Source: Brachyspira sp. SAP_772
Lineage (GTDB): Bacteria; Spirochaetota; Brachyspiria; Brachyspirales; Brachyspiraceae
Assembly: GCF_009755885.1 (NCBI RefSeq)
Contig: NZ_VYIX01000003.1
Location: 369,204-433,203 of the forward strand
Direction of reading: 5' to 3'
Length of the DNA: 64,000 nucleotides
The translations under genes and the position numbers were made by a program. The notes below the pieces were generated by a model. It was given only the letters and a program-made list of their open reading frames with translations. It had not been told where the DNA came from and did not search any database. This document shows, in pieces, positions 47,249-56,664 of this stretch; the stretch's first letter is position 1, and every line of letters begins with the position of its first letter.

Positions 47249-48274
47249 TTAAGAAAATCTTCTATAATTTTTTAAATTTCTAGTCTCTTCTATAAACTTA
47301 CCGCATCCAATAGCCACACAAGTAAGAGGGCTCTCTGCAAGTATAACAGGAACACCTGTCTCTATAGATATTAAATCTGTAAAACCCGGAAGTAAAGAAG
47401 TTCCTCCACTCATAACAATACCTCTCTCAACAATATCAGCAGCTATCTCTGGAGGAGTTTGATTAAGTACATATTTTACAGCCTCTAATATTTCAAGCAA
47501 TATATCTGATATAGCATCTTTTACTTCAGCACTGTTGATAGTTAAAGTTTTAGGAAGACCAGATACAGAATCTCTTCCTCTTATGTCCATAGTTTTAGAT
47601 ATATCGCCCTTATAAGCATGACCAATATTAATCTTAATCTCTTCAGCAGTTTTTTCACCAATATATAAGTTGTGAGTTCTTTGCATATATTTTATTATAG
47701 CATCATCAAGCTCATCGCCTCCCACACGTATAGAAGCACTGCGTACCATACTTCCAAGTGAAAGTACAGCAACCTCAGTAGTACCGCCTCCTATCTCTAT
47801 AATCATATTACCATGAGGCTCATTAATAGGCATATCCGCTCCAATTGCAGCAGCCCTAGCTTGCTCTATTAAAAATATAGTTCTAGCTCCTGCCTGTTCG
47901 CAGCTTTCACGTACAGCACGTCTCTCAACTTCTGTAATACCTGTAGGAATACCTATAGCAATTCTAGGCTTTACTAAAGTTTTTTTATTGTGAACTTTAT
48001 TGATAAAATATCTTATCATCTTTTCAACAGTTTCAAAATCTGCAATAACCCCGTCTCTCATAGGTCTTATAGCCGCTATAGAATTCGGAACCTTACCCAA
48101 CATTCTTTTAGCCTCATTACCAACAGCTATAACATTTCCAGTACTTTTTTCTATAGCAACCACAGAAGGCTCTGCTAAAACAATTCCCTCTCCCTTAACA
48201 TAAACTAAAGTATTTGCAGTACCTAAATCTATTCCCATATCACTTGAGAACATATTATACAACCAACTAAACAT
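47249..48274 (-). CDS. mreB: Rod shape-determining protein MreB (bacterial actin)
   Basis: MreB forms membrane-bound filaments that guide cell-wall synthesis. The 341-residue protein has phosphate-1 motif [12 protein letters not shown], the [19 protein letters not shown] region, phosphate-2 [14 protein letters not shown] and the adenosine motif [12 protein letters not shown]. The N-terminal MFSWLYNMF is amphipathic and likely inserts into the membrane. It is preceded by a TPR gene (five-base gap) and followed by mreC and mreD. Confidence 0.97.
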   Translation of the reverse strand: MFSWLYNMFSSDMGIDLGTANTLVYVKGEGIVLAEPSVVAIEKSTGNVIAVGNEAKRMLGKVPNSIAAIRPMRDGVIADFETVEKMIRYFINKVHNKKTLVKPRIAIGIPTGITEVERRAVRESCEQAGARTIFLIEQARAAAIGADMPINEPHGNMIIEIGGGTTEVAVLSLGSMVRSASIRVGGDELDDAIIKYMQRTHNLYIGEKTAEEIKINIGHAYKGDISKTMDIRGRDSVSGLPKTLTINSAEVKDAISDILLEILEAVKYVLNQTPPEIAADIVERGIVMSGGTSLLPGFTDLISIETGVPVILAESPLTCVAIGCGKFIEETRNLKNYRRFS

Positions 48275-48279
48275 ATATA

Positions 48280-49218
48280 CTATAATCTCCTTAATGCATC
48301 CCTAGCGGGTTTATAGTTATTATCTATTTTTAATGCTTCTCTAAACATAGCAATCGCTTCATTAATTCGCTTTGTTCTTCTAAATAATTCCCCTATACTA
48401 TAATATAAATTAGGATTTTTGTCATCTAATAATAATGCTTTTTTGTAAAAAAATTCGCTTTCTTTATATAGCCCCTGCCTATAATATAAATCCCCAAGCT
48501 TAGAATATGATTTAGCCTCAAGCTTATAATCATTGTTAAACTTACCGTCTATATAAGAAAGTATCTGTATTGCTTTGGTGTAATTTTTATTTCCTTCATA
48601 AGCAATCGCAAGTTCATAATATAATTCTAAGTTTAAAAACTCTTTATTGTTTTCTGTATCTCTTTCTATAGCATATTCTAAGTTCTCTATTGCCTCTTCA
48701 TAATAACCAATCTCATAACATATCTTAGCAAGCTCTATTACAGTAGATACCCTATTATCGCCATTTTTTATAGCTTCTAAATAAGAATTATAAGAATCTA
48801 TATAATAAGAACTTCCAAGCCTCTGAAATCCATATGCTAATCTCTGATATATTATATATTTATTCTTTATAAACTTTGATGTTAATAACATCTGCTTTGC
48901 ATATTTAGTAATATTCTCGCTTGCAGTTGTAATAATATCTTTGTCTGTAGTTATTAAAAGAATATTATAATATAAATCAATACCTGCCATTAATATGTTT
49001 TTATTTAATGGTTTTCTGCTGTAAAGATCTTTAAATATAAAAGAAGCATTATCATAATCTTCTAAAGCTATATAATCATAAATATATCTAATTCTTTTTC
49101 TTTCTATATAATTTGAAATAAATAAATAAGACAGCACAGCAACTACAATAATACCTGCTAAAGTTGCAATAATGATTTTTGCATTAATCTTTCTTTCAAC
49201 ATCATATAAATAAGGCAT
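48280..49218 (-). CDS. Membrane-anchored TPR protein
   Basis: The 312-residue protein has one membrane helix near residues 16-36 and then at least five tetratricopeptide units. The clearest are near the C-terminus: [40 protein letters not shown] and [23 protein letters not shown] arrays bind partner proteins. Its place between bactofilin and mreB suggests a scaffold linking cytoskeletal elements or wall enzymes, but no specific family was recognised. Confidence 0.8.
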   Translation of the reverse strand: MPYLYDVERKINAKIIIATLAGIIVVAVLSYLFISNYIERKRIRYIYDYIALEDYDNASFIFKDLYSRKPLNKNILMAGIDLYYNILLITTDKDIITTASENITKYAKQMLLTSKFIKNKYIIYQRLAYGFQRLGSSYYIDSYNSYLEAIKNGDNRVSTVIELAKICYEIGYYEEAIENLEYAIERDTENNKEFLNLELYYELAIAYEGNKNYTKAIQILSYIDGKFNNDYKLEAKSYSKLGDLYYRQGLYKESEFFYKKALLLDDKNPNLYYSIGELFRRTKRINEAIAMFREALKIDNNYKPARDALRRL

Positions 49219-49226
49219 ACTATATA

Positions 49227-49628
49227 TTATTGATTATTATTTACAGAGTTATATAGATTAAGTATAGTTTCTTTAGGGTTAGTTTTAGGATCAGGTGATA
49301 CTATACAAACTCCTTCAAGTATAACTCCATTTTGTATAATAAGCTCAGGTGTGCGAATCTCTCCAAGAACTCTGCTTGTAGGCATAAGCATTACCCTATT
49401 TTTTGCTTCAATATTTCCTACTATTATACCCTCTATAATAGCTGAATTAGTTTTTATATTAGATTTTACTTTTCCGCTCTTTCCTACGGTAAGACTATCA
49501 ACTTGAAGATTATCCCCCTCATAACAACCATCTATTCTTAAACTGCCGTTAAGTGTAAACTCTCCTTTAAAATATGAACCTTCACCTATTATTGAATTTG
49601 ATTCTGATATTTCATTTCTTCTAAACAT
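49227..49628 (-). CDS. Bactofilin (polymer-forming cytoskeletal protein)
   Basis: The 133-residue product is a bactofilin (DUF583): a short polar N-terminus, then a right-handed beta-helix core with hydrophobic repeats (IIGEGSYFKGEFTLNGSLRI, LTVGKSGKVKSNIKTNSAII, GIIVGNIEAKNRVMLMPTSR) and a disordered tail. Bactofilins form nucleotide-free filaments and affect cell curvature and wall synthesis, including in spirochaetes. It overlaps the cheR stop by one base and precedes the TPR gene by eight bases. Confidence 0.92.
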   Translation of the reverse strand: MFRRNEISESNSIIGEGSYFKGEFTLNGSLRIDGCYEGDNLQVDSLTVGKSGKVKSNIKTNSAIIEGIIVGNIEAKNRVMLMPTSRVLGEIRTPELIIQNGVILEGVCIVSPDPKTNPKETILNLYNSVNNNQ

Positions 49629-50455
49629 TAAAATACCTCCTCGCTTTTGGTATATACAATCGAATTATCTATATTATTAAATTTAAATTTAGTATCTAGT
49701 CCAAATAAAGACTCGCTATGTCCTATAAATAAAAATCCATGTCTGTTTAATATATCATAAAATCTATTAACAGTCAATTTAACAGATTCATTATCAAAAT
49801 ATATAAGTACATTCCTACAAAAAATTATATCTATATTTAAATATCTATTAGGCGTAATAAGATTATGATATTCAAAAGTAACCATATTCTTTATTTCATC
49901 TTTTACTTTATATTTTTTATTAGGCATCTCATCAAAATACTTAGTTAAATATTCCTCGCTTATATTAGCAACCTTATCTTTATCATAAATACCTGCCTTT
50001 GCAACCTCTAAAGATTGCATAGAAATATCTGTTGCATATATTTTTACTTTTTCCGGATAAATTTTCTCTGTTTCTAAACAAGTCATTGCTATAGAATATG
50101 GCTCCTCCCCTGTAGAACAACCAGAACTCCATATATATATAGGCTCCGAATATTTTTTATTGCTTAATACTATAGGCAAGACTTTATTTTTTAATAAATT
50201 AAAATTACTCTCTGTTCTAAAAAATTTAGTAAGATTTGTTGTTATATTATCTAAAAATAGTTTTAATTCTTGTTTATCAGTAGAAATAAGACGAAAATAA
50301 TCTCCTACATTGAAAATATTTCTTTCTTTCATAGAAGATTGTATTCTAGACTCTAATATTACCTGATTGATAAGATTGAAACGTATACCGCTTTTATTAT
50401 ATATAAACTCTTTGAATAACTCTAAATATTCTTCATTTAAACTATTACTACTCAA
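49628..50455 (-). CDS. cheR: Chemotaxis protein methyltransferase CheR
   Basis: CheR methylates glutamates of chemoreceptors using SAM. The 275-residue protein has the N-terminal helical domain (LFKEFIYNKSGIRF, then LTKFFRTESNFNLL), the SAM motif IYIWSSGCSTGEEPYSIAMT and the DIIFCRNVLIYFD block. No C-terminal pentapeptide-binding or TPR extension is present. It follows the cheY gene after 26 bases and shares one base with the bactofilin gene. Confidence 0.94.
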   Translation of the reverse strand: MSSNSLNEEYLELFKEFIYNKSGIRFNLINQVILESRIQSSMKERNIFNVGDYFRLISTDKQELKLFLDNITTNLTKFFRTESNFNLLKNKVLPIVLSNKKYSEPIYIWSSGCSTGEEPYSIAMTCLETEKIYPEKVKIYATDISMQSLEVAKAGIYDKDKVANISEEYLTKYFDEMPNKKYKVKDEIKNMVTFEYHNLITPNRYLNIDIIFCRNVLIYFDNESVKLTVNRFYDILNRHGFLFIGHSESLFGLDTKFKFNNIDNSIVYTKSEEVF

Positions 50456-50481
50456 ATTAATGATACCGTATTTTTAATAAA

Positions 50482-50898
50482 TCACTTTTTATCTAGAACC
50501 ATTTTTATACGTTCTAAAACTTTTTTTCTATCTAATGGCTTAGTAATATAATTTTTAGCACCAGCAAGAAGTGCCTTTTTAACCATATCCTCTTTACCTA
50601 AAGCACTAACCATAACAACTTTAGCATTTTTATCAAACTCTACTATTTTAGTAAGAGCTGTAATACCATCCATTTTAGGCATAGTAATGTCCATAGTCAC
50701 CAAATCTGGCTTTAATTCTTTATACATCATTACGCCCTCTTCTCCGTTTTCTGCCGTTCCTACTACAGTATATTGTTCTGATACTAATATTTGCTGCAGT
50801 TGTTTTACTACAAACGCAGAATCATCTACTAATAAAACTCTAAAAGATTTACCAAATTCATTTATACCATCTGCAACTTTTTTATTTATATCAGACAT
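50482..50898 (-). CDS. CheY-like response regulator
   Basis: The 138-residue protein is a single receiver domain. The acidic pair is Asp25/Asp26 (LLVDDSAFV), the phosphoacceptor is Asp70 (TMDITMPKMDG), the conserved Ser/Thr is in VVMVSALG and the switch lysine is Lys120 (YITKPLD). About 18 residues precede the usual start. It is close to CheY, but a role outside motility is equally possible given its operon. AAGGAG lies a few bases upstream of the start. It is the first gene of the cheR-bactofilin-mre operon. Confidence 0.9.
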   Translation of the reverse strand: MSDINKKVADGINEFGKSFRVLLVDDSAFVVKQLQQILVSEQYTVVGTAENGEEGVMMYKELKPDLVTMDITMPKMDGITALTKIVEFDKNAKVVMVSALGKEDMVKKALLAGAKNYITKPLDRKKVLERIKMVLDKK

Positions 50899-51316
50899 AT
50901 TATATACTCCTTAAACTCTAAAAAATATTATCGTATTAGAAATAGTTATAATTTAATGTAAATTTATAAAATTCTACTAGTATCTATTTATATATATTTT
51001 ATCAAAATAATAATTTTTTGCAAGTAAAGTTTTACATTTACATTGCTATTTTTAATGAAAATATTTACAACTTATTTAAAAACATTTAATATCTCTTAAA
51101 AATACTTGAGAAACAAAAAATATTTAAATACATATTATTATGCTTTAGTTAATTATATTTTATATTAAAAACTCAAAATACTAACCTTTATATAGAATAA
51201 AAAGGCATAATTATTCACAAAAAAATAAATATATCAAATAACGATATTAAAATGATTTAGCTCTTTCAACTATAATGATTAGTATATATTTTTACTTAAG
51301 TTTAAATCAATTTTAT
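50899..51316. other. AT-rich divergent intergenic region, no gene seen
   Basis: About 500 bases separate the cheY-like gene and efp. Apart from the efp promoter at its right end and the ribosome-binding site of the cheY-like gene at its left end, I see only AT-rich sequence with short A and T runs. There is no open frame with a convincing start and no family A or B repeat. Confidence 0.6.
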
Positions 51317-51345
51317 TTGCTATTTTTTTACTAATAAAATATAAT
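51317..51345 (+). promoter_or_regulatory. Probable efp promoter
   Basis: TTGCTA and a perfect TATAAT are spaced by 17 bases, 49 bases upstream of the efp start. A second TATAAT-like box lies nearer the gene but would leave almost no leader before the AGAGG ribosome-binding site. Confidence 0.55.
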
Positions 51346-51394
51346 GCTTAAACTATCTATCTTAAAAAATATATTATAATTAGAGGTTTTATTT

Positions 51395-51955
51395 ATGGAT
51401 GTTAATGATTTAAGAAAAGGTGATGCTATTATATTAGATGGTGAAACTTATCTAGTAATAGATGCTCATTTTCACAGAGCCCAGCAGAGAAAGGCTAATG
51501 TAAGAACTAAATTAAAAAATATGATTAAAGGCAATATGGTTGAAAAAACTTTTGCTTCTACTGAAACTGTTGAAGAAGCTGATATTGCATACAAGAAAGC
51601 TCAATATTTATACAACGAAGGAAATGAGTATATATTCATGATACTTGATAACTATGAACAAGTTCATGTTAATGAAGATATTCTTGGAGATAACAAATAC
51701 TATCTATTAGACAACAGCGAAGTTGATTTACAATACATAAATGATGAAGTTACTGCTGTAAGATTTCCTATACATGTGGTTTTAGAAGTTACATATACAG
51801 AACCCGGTTTTAAAGGCGACACTACAGGAACTACTTTAAAGCCTGCTAAATTAGAAACTGGTATAGAAGTTAATGTTCCTCTTTTCATAAACATAGGTGA
51901 TAAAATTAAAGTAGATACTAGAGATGATAGCTACGTTGAACGCGTAAACAAATAA
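51395..51955 (+). CDS. efp: Translation elongation factor P
   Basis: EF-P relieves ribosome stalling at proline runs. The 186-residue length is standard, with three beta-barrel domains. The tip loop reads HFHRAQQRKANVRTKLKN; the residue at the modification position (Lys34 in E. coli, in a PGKG context) lies in the QQRKAN loop, so the tip differs from the PGKGxA form. The C-terminal signature VTYTEPGFKGDTTGTTLKPA and VPLFINIGDKIKVDTRDDSY is intact. It is followed after one base by a membrane protein gene. Confidence 0.95.
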   Translation: MDVNDLRKGDAIILDGETYLVIDAHFHRAQQRKANVRTKLKNMIKGNMVEKTFASTETVEEADIAYKKAQYLYNEGNEYIFMILDNYEQVHVNEDILGDNKYYLLDNSEVDLQYINDEVTAVRFPIHVVLEVTYTEPGFKGDTTGTTLKPAKLETGIEVNVPLFINIGDKIKVDTRDDSYVERVNK

Positions 51956-51956
51956 T

Positions 51957-52550
51957 ATGCTTTATATAGCTTCTATTATATTAGCTTTATTCCTATTCAT
52001 AATCATTTTTACTGTAAAAGTAAATACATTAATATATATAGCAATAGCTTTATTTATAATTCATATAATACTTACAAAGTCTTTATATAAAACTATAAAA
52101 AGGCTATTGCATCTTATACCATATTTTTTAGCTGTATTCATTATTCAAGGTTTAAACTCCAGAGGAGAATATTATAATATATTAGGCATATACATAGATA
52201 AAGTAGGTGCCGATTTTACAATAATATATTTTATTAGAATATTGAGTTTATTATATTTTCTATCTATATTTTTTATTCTTATAAAGAAAATTAAAATACC
52301 TAATGGAATAATTTTTGATGAGATGATAAGAATTAATATATTTATGAATATAGTAAAAAAATCATTTTTTTTAGAATTTAATAAAATAAAAGATAAAAAT
52401 AAAACGTTTAAAGAAAAAATAAATCTAGTAAAAAAACTACTAGAGAATGTGTATATAGATTCCTTTAAGCTATACCCATACAATATATTTATTGATAATT
52501 ACAGAAAATCTCAAAATATAAAAACTTACTTACATCCAAATAAAAACTGA
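51957..52550 (+). CDS. Membrane protein, possibly an EcfT-like fragment
   Basis: The 197-residue protein has four or five membrane helices in its first 110 residues, then a basic, soluble C-terminal half (KKSFFLEFNKIKDKNKTF and onward). The middle GADFTIIYFIRILSLLYFLS resembles the helix around the conserved arginine of ECF-transporter T components, but the normal coupling motifs are not evident. It starts one base after the efp stop and has no good ribosome-binding site of its own. Its last 25 bases overlap the convergent gene. Function not assigned. Confidence 0.5.
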   Translation: MLYIASIILALFLFIIIFTVKVNTLIYIAIALFIIHIILTKSLYKTIKRLLHLIPYFLAVFIIQGLNSRGEYYNILGIYIDKVGADFTIIYFIRILSLLYFLSIFFILIKKIKIPNGIIFDEMIRINIFMNIVKKSFFLEFNKIKDKNKTFKEKINLVKKLLENVYIDSFKLYPYNIFIDNYRKSQNIKTYLHPNKN

Positions 52551-52888
52551 GCACATTTACTGCATAAATAATTCTTAATCAACACAGCTATAACAATAGT
52601 ATCTTCTCTGTTTTCAGTCATAAATATGCCATTAGCACTTTTATAATATTTATATTTTAACATTTTATTTCTACCGTCTTTTGATTCTATATTAATTGAA
52701 ATATAGTCTTCTTTAAAATTATTATTTACCATATTTTTATATTGGGGCTTTATTTTTACATGCAAACTAGATATAGAGTGCACATTAATAGTTATGGTAT
52801 TATCATTAATATTAAAATACGCCTCAAATATATGATAGTAATTTACATCACCTTCAATGCATCTTGGAGGTACTATTGCATATATCAT
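52526..52888 (-). CDS. Protein of unknown function
   Basis: The 120-residue frame is credible because of a strong AAGGAG site six bases upstream of its ATG. It has no signal peptide or membrane helix and looks like a beta-rich domain (NTITINVHSISSLHVKIKPQ, EDYISINIESKDG). The end has a cysteine cluster (NYLCSKCAQFLFGCK) that could bind a metal or thiol. I do not recognise the family. Its 3-prime end overlaps the convergent membrane-protein gene. Confidence 0.55.
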   Translation of the reverse strand: MIYAIVPPRCIEGDVNYYHIFEAYFNINDNTITINVHSISSLHVKIKPQYKNMVNNNFKEDYISINIESKDGRNKMLKYKYYKSANGIFMTENREDTIVIAVLIKNYLCSKCAQFLFGCK

Positions 52889-53071
52889 ACAAAACTCCTT
52901 TATTGTATTTCTTATATTGTTTTAATAGTTATTATTTTATATTTTTATAAAATTATGTGAACAATATATAGTTCATGTTTTATATAATTTCATATTAAAA
53001 GCACTAAAAAGTTTGAAAACAAATTATTTATAGTATATACTAAAACAATAATTTATATAAAAGAGAACAAA

Positions 53072-54172
53072 ATGCAAAATAATAACAATCAACATCAAAA
53101 ACCATTAATGGAAGAACTTTATAAAGAAGAATTAGAAATATTAAAAAGCAAAGATAAAAATTTAAAGCCAAAAAATTGGCAATTGTCCCCTCAAGCAGTG
53201 AGAGATTTTATACTTGGTAAAGAGTTTGAAGACGGCACTGTTATTAAAAAAAAGTTTTATGGAGACGATGCTTTAGTTGAAAGGGCAATAATTACATTGG
53301 CAGGCAATAGAGGTTTAATGCTTGTAGGAGAACCCGGAACTGCCAAAACAATGCTTAGCGAACTATTATCTGCAGCCATTAGCGGAAACAGCACAATCAC
53401 AATACAAGGAACTGCTGGAACTAATGAAGATAATATAAAATATTCTTGGAACTATGCTTTGCTATTTGCTAAGGGGCCTGTTGATGAAGCACTTATACCT
53501 TCACCTATTTATACAGGAATGAGTAATGGTTTTATTACAAGATTTGAAGAAATTACAAGATGCCCTATTGAAATACAAGACTCTTTAATAAGTATATTAA
53601 GCGATAAGATAATGAATATACCAGAACAAAACAGAGTATTATTTGCAAATGCTGGTTTTAATGTAATAGCTACAGCAAACACAAGAGACAAAGGTATTAA
53701 TGAGATGAGCAGTGCTTTAAAGAGAAGATTTAATTTTGAAACTGTTGATCCTATAAAAGATATAAAATTAGAATCTGAAATAATAACTAATCAATGCGAA
53801 AGTTTATTTGAGCTTGCCAATATTGATATGAATATAGATTATGATGTAGTTAATGTACTTGCCACTACTTTTAATGAACTTAGAAATGGAAAAAGTGAAG
53901 ACAATGCAAAACTTCAGGAGCTTAATTCTATAATGAGCACAGCTGAGGCAGTATCGGTATATTATCAATCTGCACTTCATTCATACTATTATGCTGATGG
54001 AAATATCAATATGTCTACAGTAGTTGAAAACCTTATTGGAAGCGTTGCAAAAGAAAATAAAGATGATATATCAAAACTCAAACACTATTTTAATAATGCC
54101 GTAAAAATAAAGGCGCAAAAATTCGGCCGCAGGTGGCAGGAATATTATGACAGTAGGAATATTATAAAATAA
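53072..54172 (+). CDS. MoxR-family AAA+ ATPase (YehL type)
   Basis: The 366-residue protein matches the YehL branch of MoxR ATPases: DGTVIKKKFYGDDALVERAI before the P-loop GEPGTAKT (86-93), TIQGTAGTNEDNIKYSWNYA, the Walker B-like FEEITR (158-163) and the sensor region VIATANTRDKGINEMSSALK. MoxR proteins act as chaperone-like motors with a von Willebrand-A partner. No such partner is adjacent; the next gene, across a repeat, is an alcohol-dehydrogenase homologue. It has an AGAGAAC sequence as a weak ribosome-binding site. Confidence 0.85.
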   Translation: MQNNNNQHQKPLMEELYKEELEILKSKDKNLKPKNWQLSPQAVRDFILGKEFEDGTVIKKKFYGDDALVERAIITLAGNRGLMLVGEPGTAKTMLSELLSAAISGNSTITIQGTAGTNEDNIKYSWNYALLFAKGPVDEALIPSPIYTGMSNGFITRFEEITRCPIEIQDSLISILSDKIMNIPEQNRVLFANAGFNVIATANTRDKGINEMSSALKRRFNFETVDPIKDIKLESEIITNQCESLFELANIDMNIDYDVVNVLATTFNELRNGKSEDNAKLQELNSIMSTAEAVSVYYQSALHSYYYADGNINMSTVVENLIGSVAKENKDDISKLKHYFNNAVKIKAQKFGRRWQEYYDSRNIIK

Positions 54173-54215
54173 TTTAGTTTATATATAAAACTATGTTCTA
54201 AGTTTTTATTTTATT

Positions 54216-54464
54216 CAACTTTTTACCGCGTACGAGCTGTACCACCTTGCCGCACTACTCGCCTAGCTGTGCACTCCCTACGGTCGGGGGCTTACCGCAC
54301 GGTAATTCTATGCTTTAATTATAACTTCTTAGTCGTGCGGGGGAGTGCATTTTTATGTACAATAAAATTTATAATAAAAATGCAGTCTTTTTGGTTCTTT
54401 TGGCACGCCGCAAGGGCACTTCCTTCGGTCGCAAAAGAACTGGGGTGCGGGGCAAAGCCCTGCA
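54216..54464 (+). repeat. Composite repeat: family A copy 9 with a family B-like hairpin inside
   Basis: The element opens with a family A arm (CAACTTTTT) but the opposite arm is missing. In its place are CCGCGTACGAGCTGTACC and a CCGCACGG...GTGCGGG inverted repeat like that of family B. It then resumes as family A: GTTCTTTT / AAAAGAAC around GCACTTCCTTCGG, and ends with the GCGGGGCAAAGCCCTGC hairpin. It fills most of the gap between the MoxR gene and the next gene. Confidence 0.75.
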
Positions 54465-54602
54465 AACAAAAAACTCAAAAATATTTTCACAAACTACTAA
54501 ATATTAACTATACACAAAAAATAATATTTAATTTAAACAATAAACATACTTTTTCCGACAATTGATACAGTATAAATCAATTTTTTATTATGATGAGTAA
54601 AT

Positions 54603-55754
54603 ATGGCTATAATAGAGTTTAAATTACCAACAAAAATAAAATTCGGCATTGATTCTATAGAGTGCTTATCTGACACAATTAAACAATACGGTGGAAGGGT
54701 TGTTATTGTAACAGACGGCAATTCTTTTAATCAGATAGGTGTAATAGATAGAATAGTAAGCAAATTAGAAGATAATCTAATGAATGTTATGGTTTATTCT
54801 AAAGTTAATTCAAACTCTAACAGTGATGCTTCAGATATTATAGCCAATTTAGTAAGATACAGTAAAGCAGAATGCATAGTTGCTATAGGAGGATTTAAAG
54901 TACAAAATATAGCTAAAGGAGCTTCGGTTGTAGTTACTAACAGCGGAGAAGCTTCAGATTATGTATCTGGTCAAACTGTATATCATAAGCCATTCCCATT
55001 AATATCTGTGCCTACTATACTTGGTTCTTTATCTGAAATTACTACTGGAATGTATTTGGTAGATAAATATGATGGAATATGCAAAGAATCTACAGATAAA
55101 AATATATATGTAAGTGATTGTATCATAGACCCTTCTCTATATACAACAGTACCTGTAAAATATTCTATAAGCAGTGCTTTAAGTGTATTTGCCATGGCAT
55201 TTGATTTGTATATGAGCACTACTTTAAACGATATTAATGCTCCTATCATTAAAAATGCTATGAGTATGAGTATAAAGGGGTTAGGTAAACTTATATTAGA
55301 TAATACAAATGTGGATAATATATCAAATATAGCTATGGCTAATATGATGTGTGCTATGGCTAGCTCTAATGCAACTCTTGGAGCTTCTAGGGCTTTATCT
55401 ATTGCTATTAATAATATGTATGATGTTAATAAATCAATTATTGCTTCAATGCTTCTTCCGCATATTATGGAGTATTATATACCTGTTGTACCTGATAAAT
55501 ATACAATACTTGCAGATTTCATTAACGGTGTTGACCCTGAAATGACTCCTTTTGAAATAGCAAGCCAAAGCGGTGAATATATTAAAAAGCTTCTTCATGA
55601 CCTAAACTTGCCTAGAAGACTTAATGAAATAAATATAGACAGAAGTAAATTCAATAATGTTGCTGATATAGCTCTCACTTATAGCGGTATGGATAAACTT
55701 CCTAAAGCTATGACTCATGATGCTATCACTACAATATTAGATCAAGCTTATTAA
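54603..55754 (+). CDS. Iron-alcohol-dehydrogenase family protein lacking the metal site
   Basis: The 383-residue protein has the overall pattern of the Fe-ADH/glycerol-dehydrogenase family: LPTKIKFGIDSIECLSDTIK, PLISVPTILGSLSEITTGMY, CIIDPSLYTTVPVKYSISSA and MLLPHIMEYY. Catalytic features are missing. The NAD-binding GGGSxxDxAK is GGFKVQNIAK (96-105). The metal-ligand aspartate falls at Ser191, and the histidine positions fall at Val195/Phe196, Ile267 and Lys277 in my alignment by eye. It is therefore probably not a working dehydrogenase, though the frame is intact. It may bind a ligand or serve as a scaffold. Confidence 0.8.
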   Translation: MAIIEFKLPTKIKFGIDSIECLSDTIKQYGGRVVIVTDGNSFNQIGVIDRIVSKLEDNLMNVMVYSKVNSNSNSDASDIIANLVRYSKAECIVAIGGFKVQNIAKGASVVVTNSGEASDYVSGQTVYHKPFPLISVPTILGSLSEITTGMYLVDKYDGICKESTDKNIYVSDCIIDPSLYTTVPVKYSISSALSVFAMAFDLYMSTTLNDINAPIIKNAMSMSIKGLGKLILDNTNVDNISNIAMANMMCAMASSNATLGASRALSIAINNMYDVNKSIIASMLLPHIMEYYIPVVPDKYTILADFINGVDPEMTPFEIASQSGEYIKKLLHDLNLPRRLNEINIDRSKFNNVADIALTYSGMDKLPKAMTHDAITTILDQAY

Positions 55755-55773
55755 AAATAAAATAATAAAAACT

Positions 55774-56664
55774 TTAATCATCACTCTTTGGTGAATATTT
55801 ATGCGGGTGTTTGTGAAGATAGTCTATTAACTTTTTATTAGGTTTATACTTATTTACAGAAGGAATAGTTTTATAATCTAGAAGAGTAGCATTATATTTT
55901 TCAGCATATTTATTGTATGCAAGACATAATAAATATTCCAAATCAATAGTATCAAGCAAATTATAATGTATGAGAGAATCTATTGCTGTTTCATCTTTAG
56001 TGTCTAAATAATAATTCCAAAGCAAAACGGCGGTATAGCCATTCACACCAAGCATATCATCTCCCCTATCAATACCAACATCTTGCTCTATTTTTTTTAA
56101 TCCGCCGGTATAACCTAAATCCTTTAATACAAAACGTAAATCTATCTGAGCACATTTTATTTTTGTATTAAAGTATCTCTCCAAAAATGGTATATCAAAA
56201 CAAGAACCATTAAAAGTAACAACTATAGAATAATTTTTTATATAATCCAAAAAATCTCTTTCATTTTTACCATGAACAAAAACCTGCATATCCTTTCCAT
56301 CATAGCACCCTATCACTGTAACGTAAGACTTTGCAGGCTTCATACCAGTAGTTTCTATATCCAAAAAAACAACCTTATCCATAAACATAGGATAAAGTCT
56401 ATATAATATTGGGTTCGGAAACTTCTTTAAAAAATAATCATAGTTTTTTGAGTTTAAATTATATATAGACCTTGGAAGTTCATCTTTTAAAGCTTCTCTT
56501 ATAGAGTTTGGCATTGCATAATAATTAATATTTTTTAACGCACTTTGCCAATCTCTCAAACCCTCTTCCCAGAGTAAAGCCTCTTTTTTTGGCCCAATGC
56601 CGCTTATATGCTGATAAGTATTAGTAATTAAATCTATATTATTTTCTTTTCCATTTAACGCCAT
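55774..56664 (-). CDS. YprB-like RNase H-fold exonuclease
   Basis: The 296-residue protein has a short helix-hairpin-helix region (HISGIGPKKEALLWEEGLRD) and then a DEDD exonuclease core. Exo I is FLDIETTGM near 98, Exo II is VVTFNGSCFDIPFLERYF near 152 and Exo III includes LIHYNLLDTIDLEYLL near 240. This matches YprB/predicted 3-5 exonucleases, probably acting on RNA or DNA. The start overlaps the end of cysS by 26 bases, so the two are co-transcribed. A start further inside would avoid the overlap but drop part of the conserved N-terminus. Confidence 0.82.
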   Translation of the reverse strand: MALNGKENNIDLITNTYQHISGIGPKKEALLWEEGLRDWQSALKNINYYAMPNSIREALKDELPRSIYNLNSKNYDYFLKKFPNPILYRLYPMFMDKVVFLDIETTGMKPAKSYVTVIGCYDGKDMQVFVHGKNERDFLDYIKNYSIVVTFNGSCFDIPFLERYFNTKIKCAQIDLRFVLKDLGYTGGLKKIEQDVGIDRGDDMLGVNGYTAVLLWNYYLDTKDETAIDSLIHYNLLDTIDLEYLLCLAYNKYAEKYNATLLDYKTIPSVNKYKPNKKLIDYLHKHPHKYSPKSDD

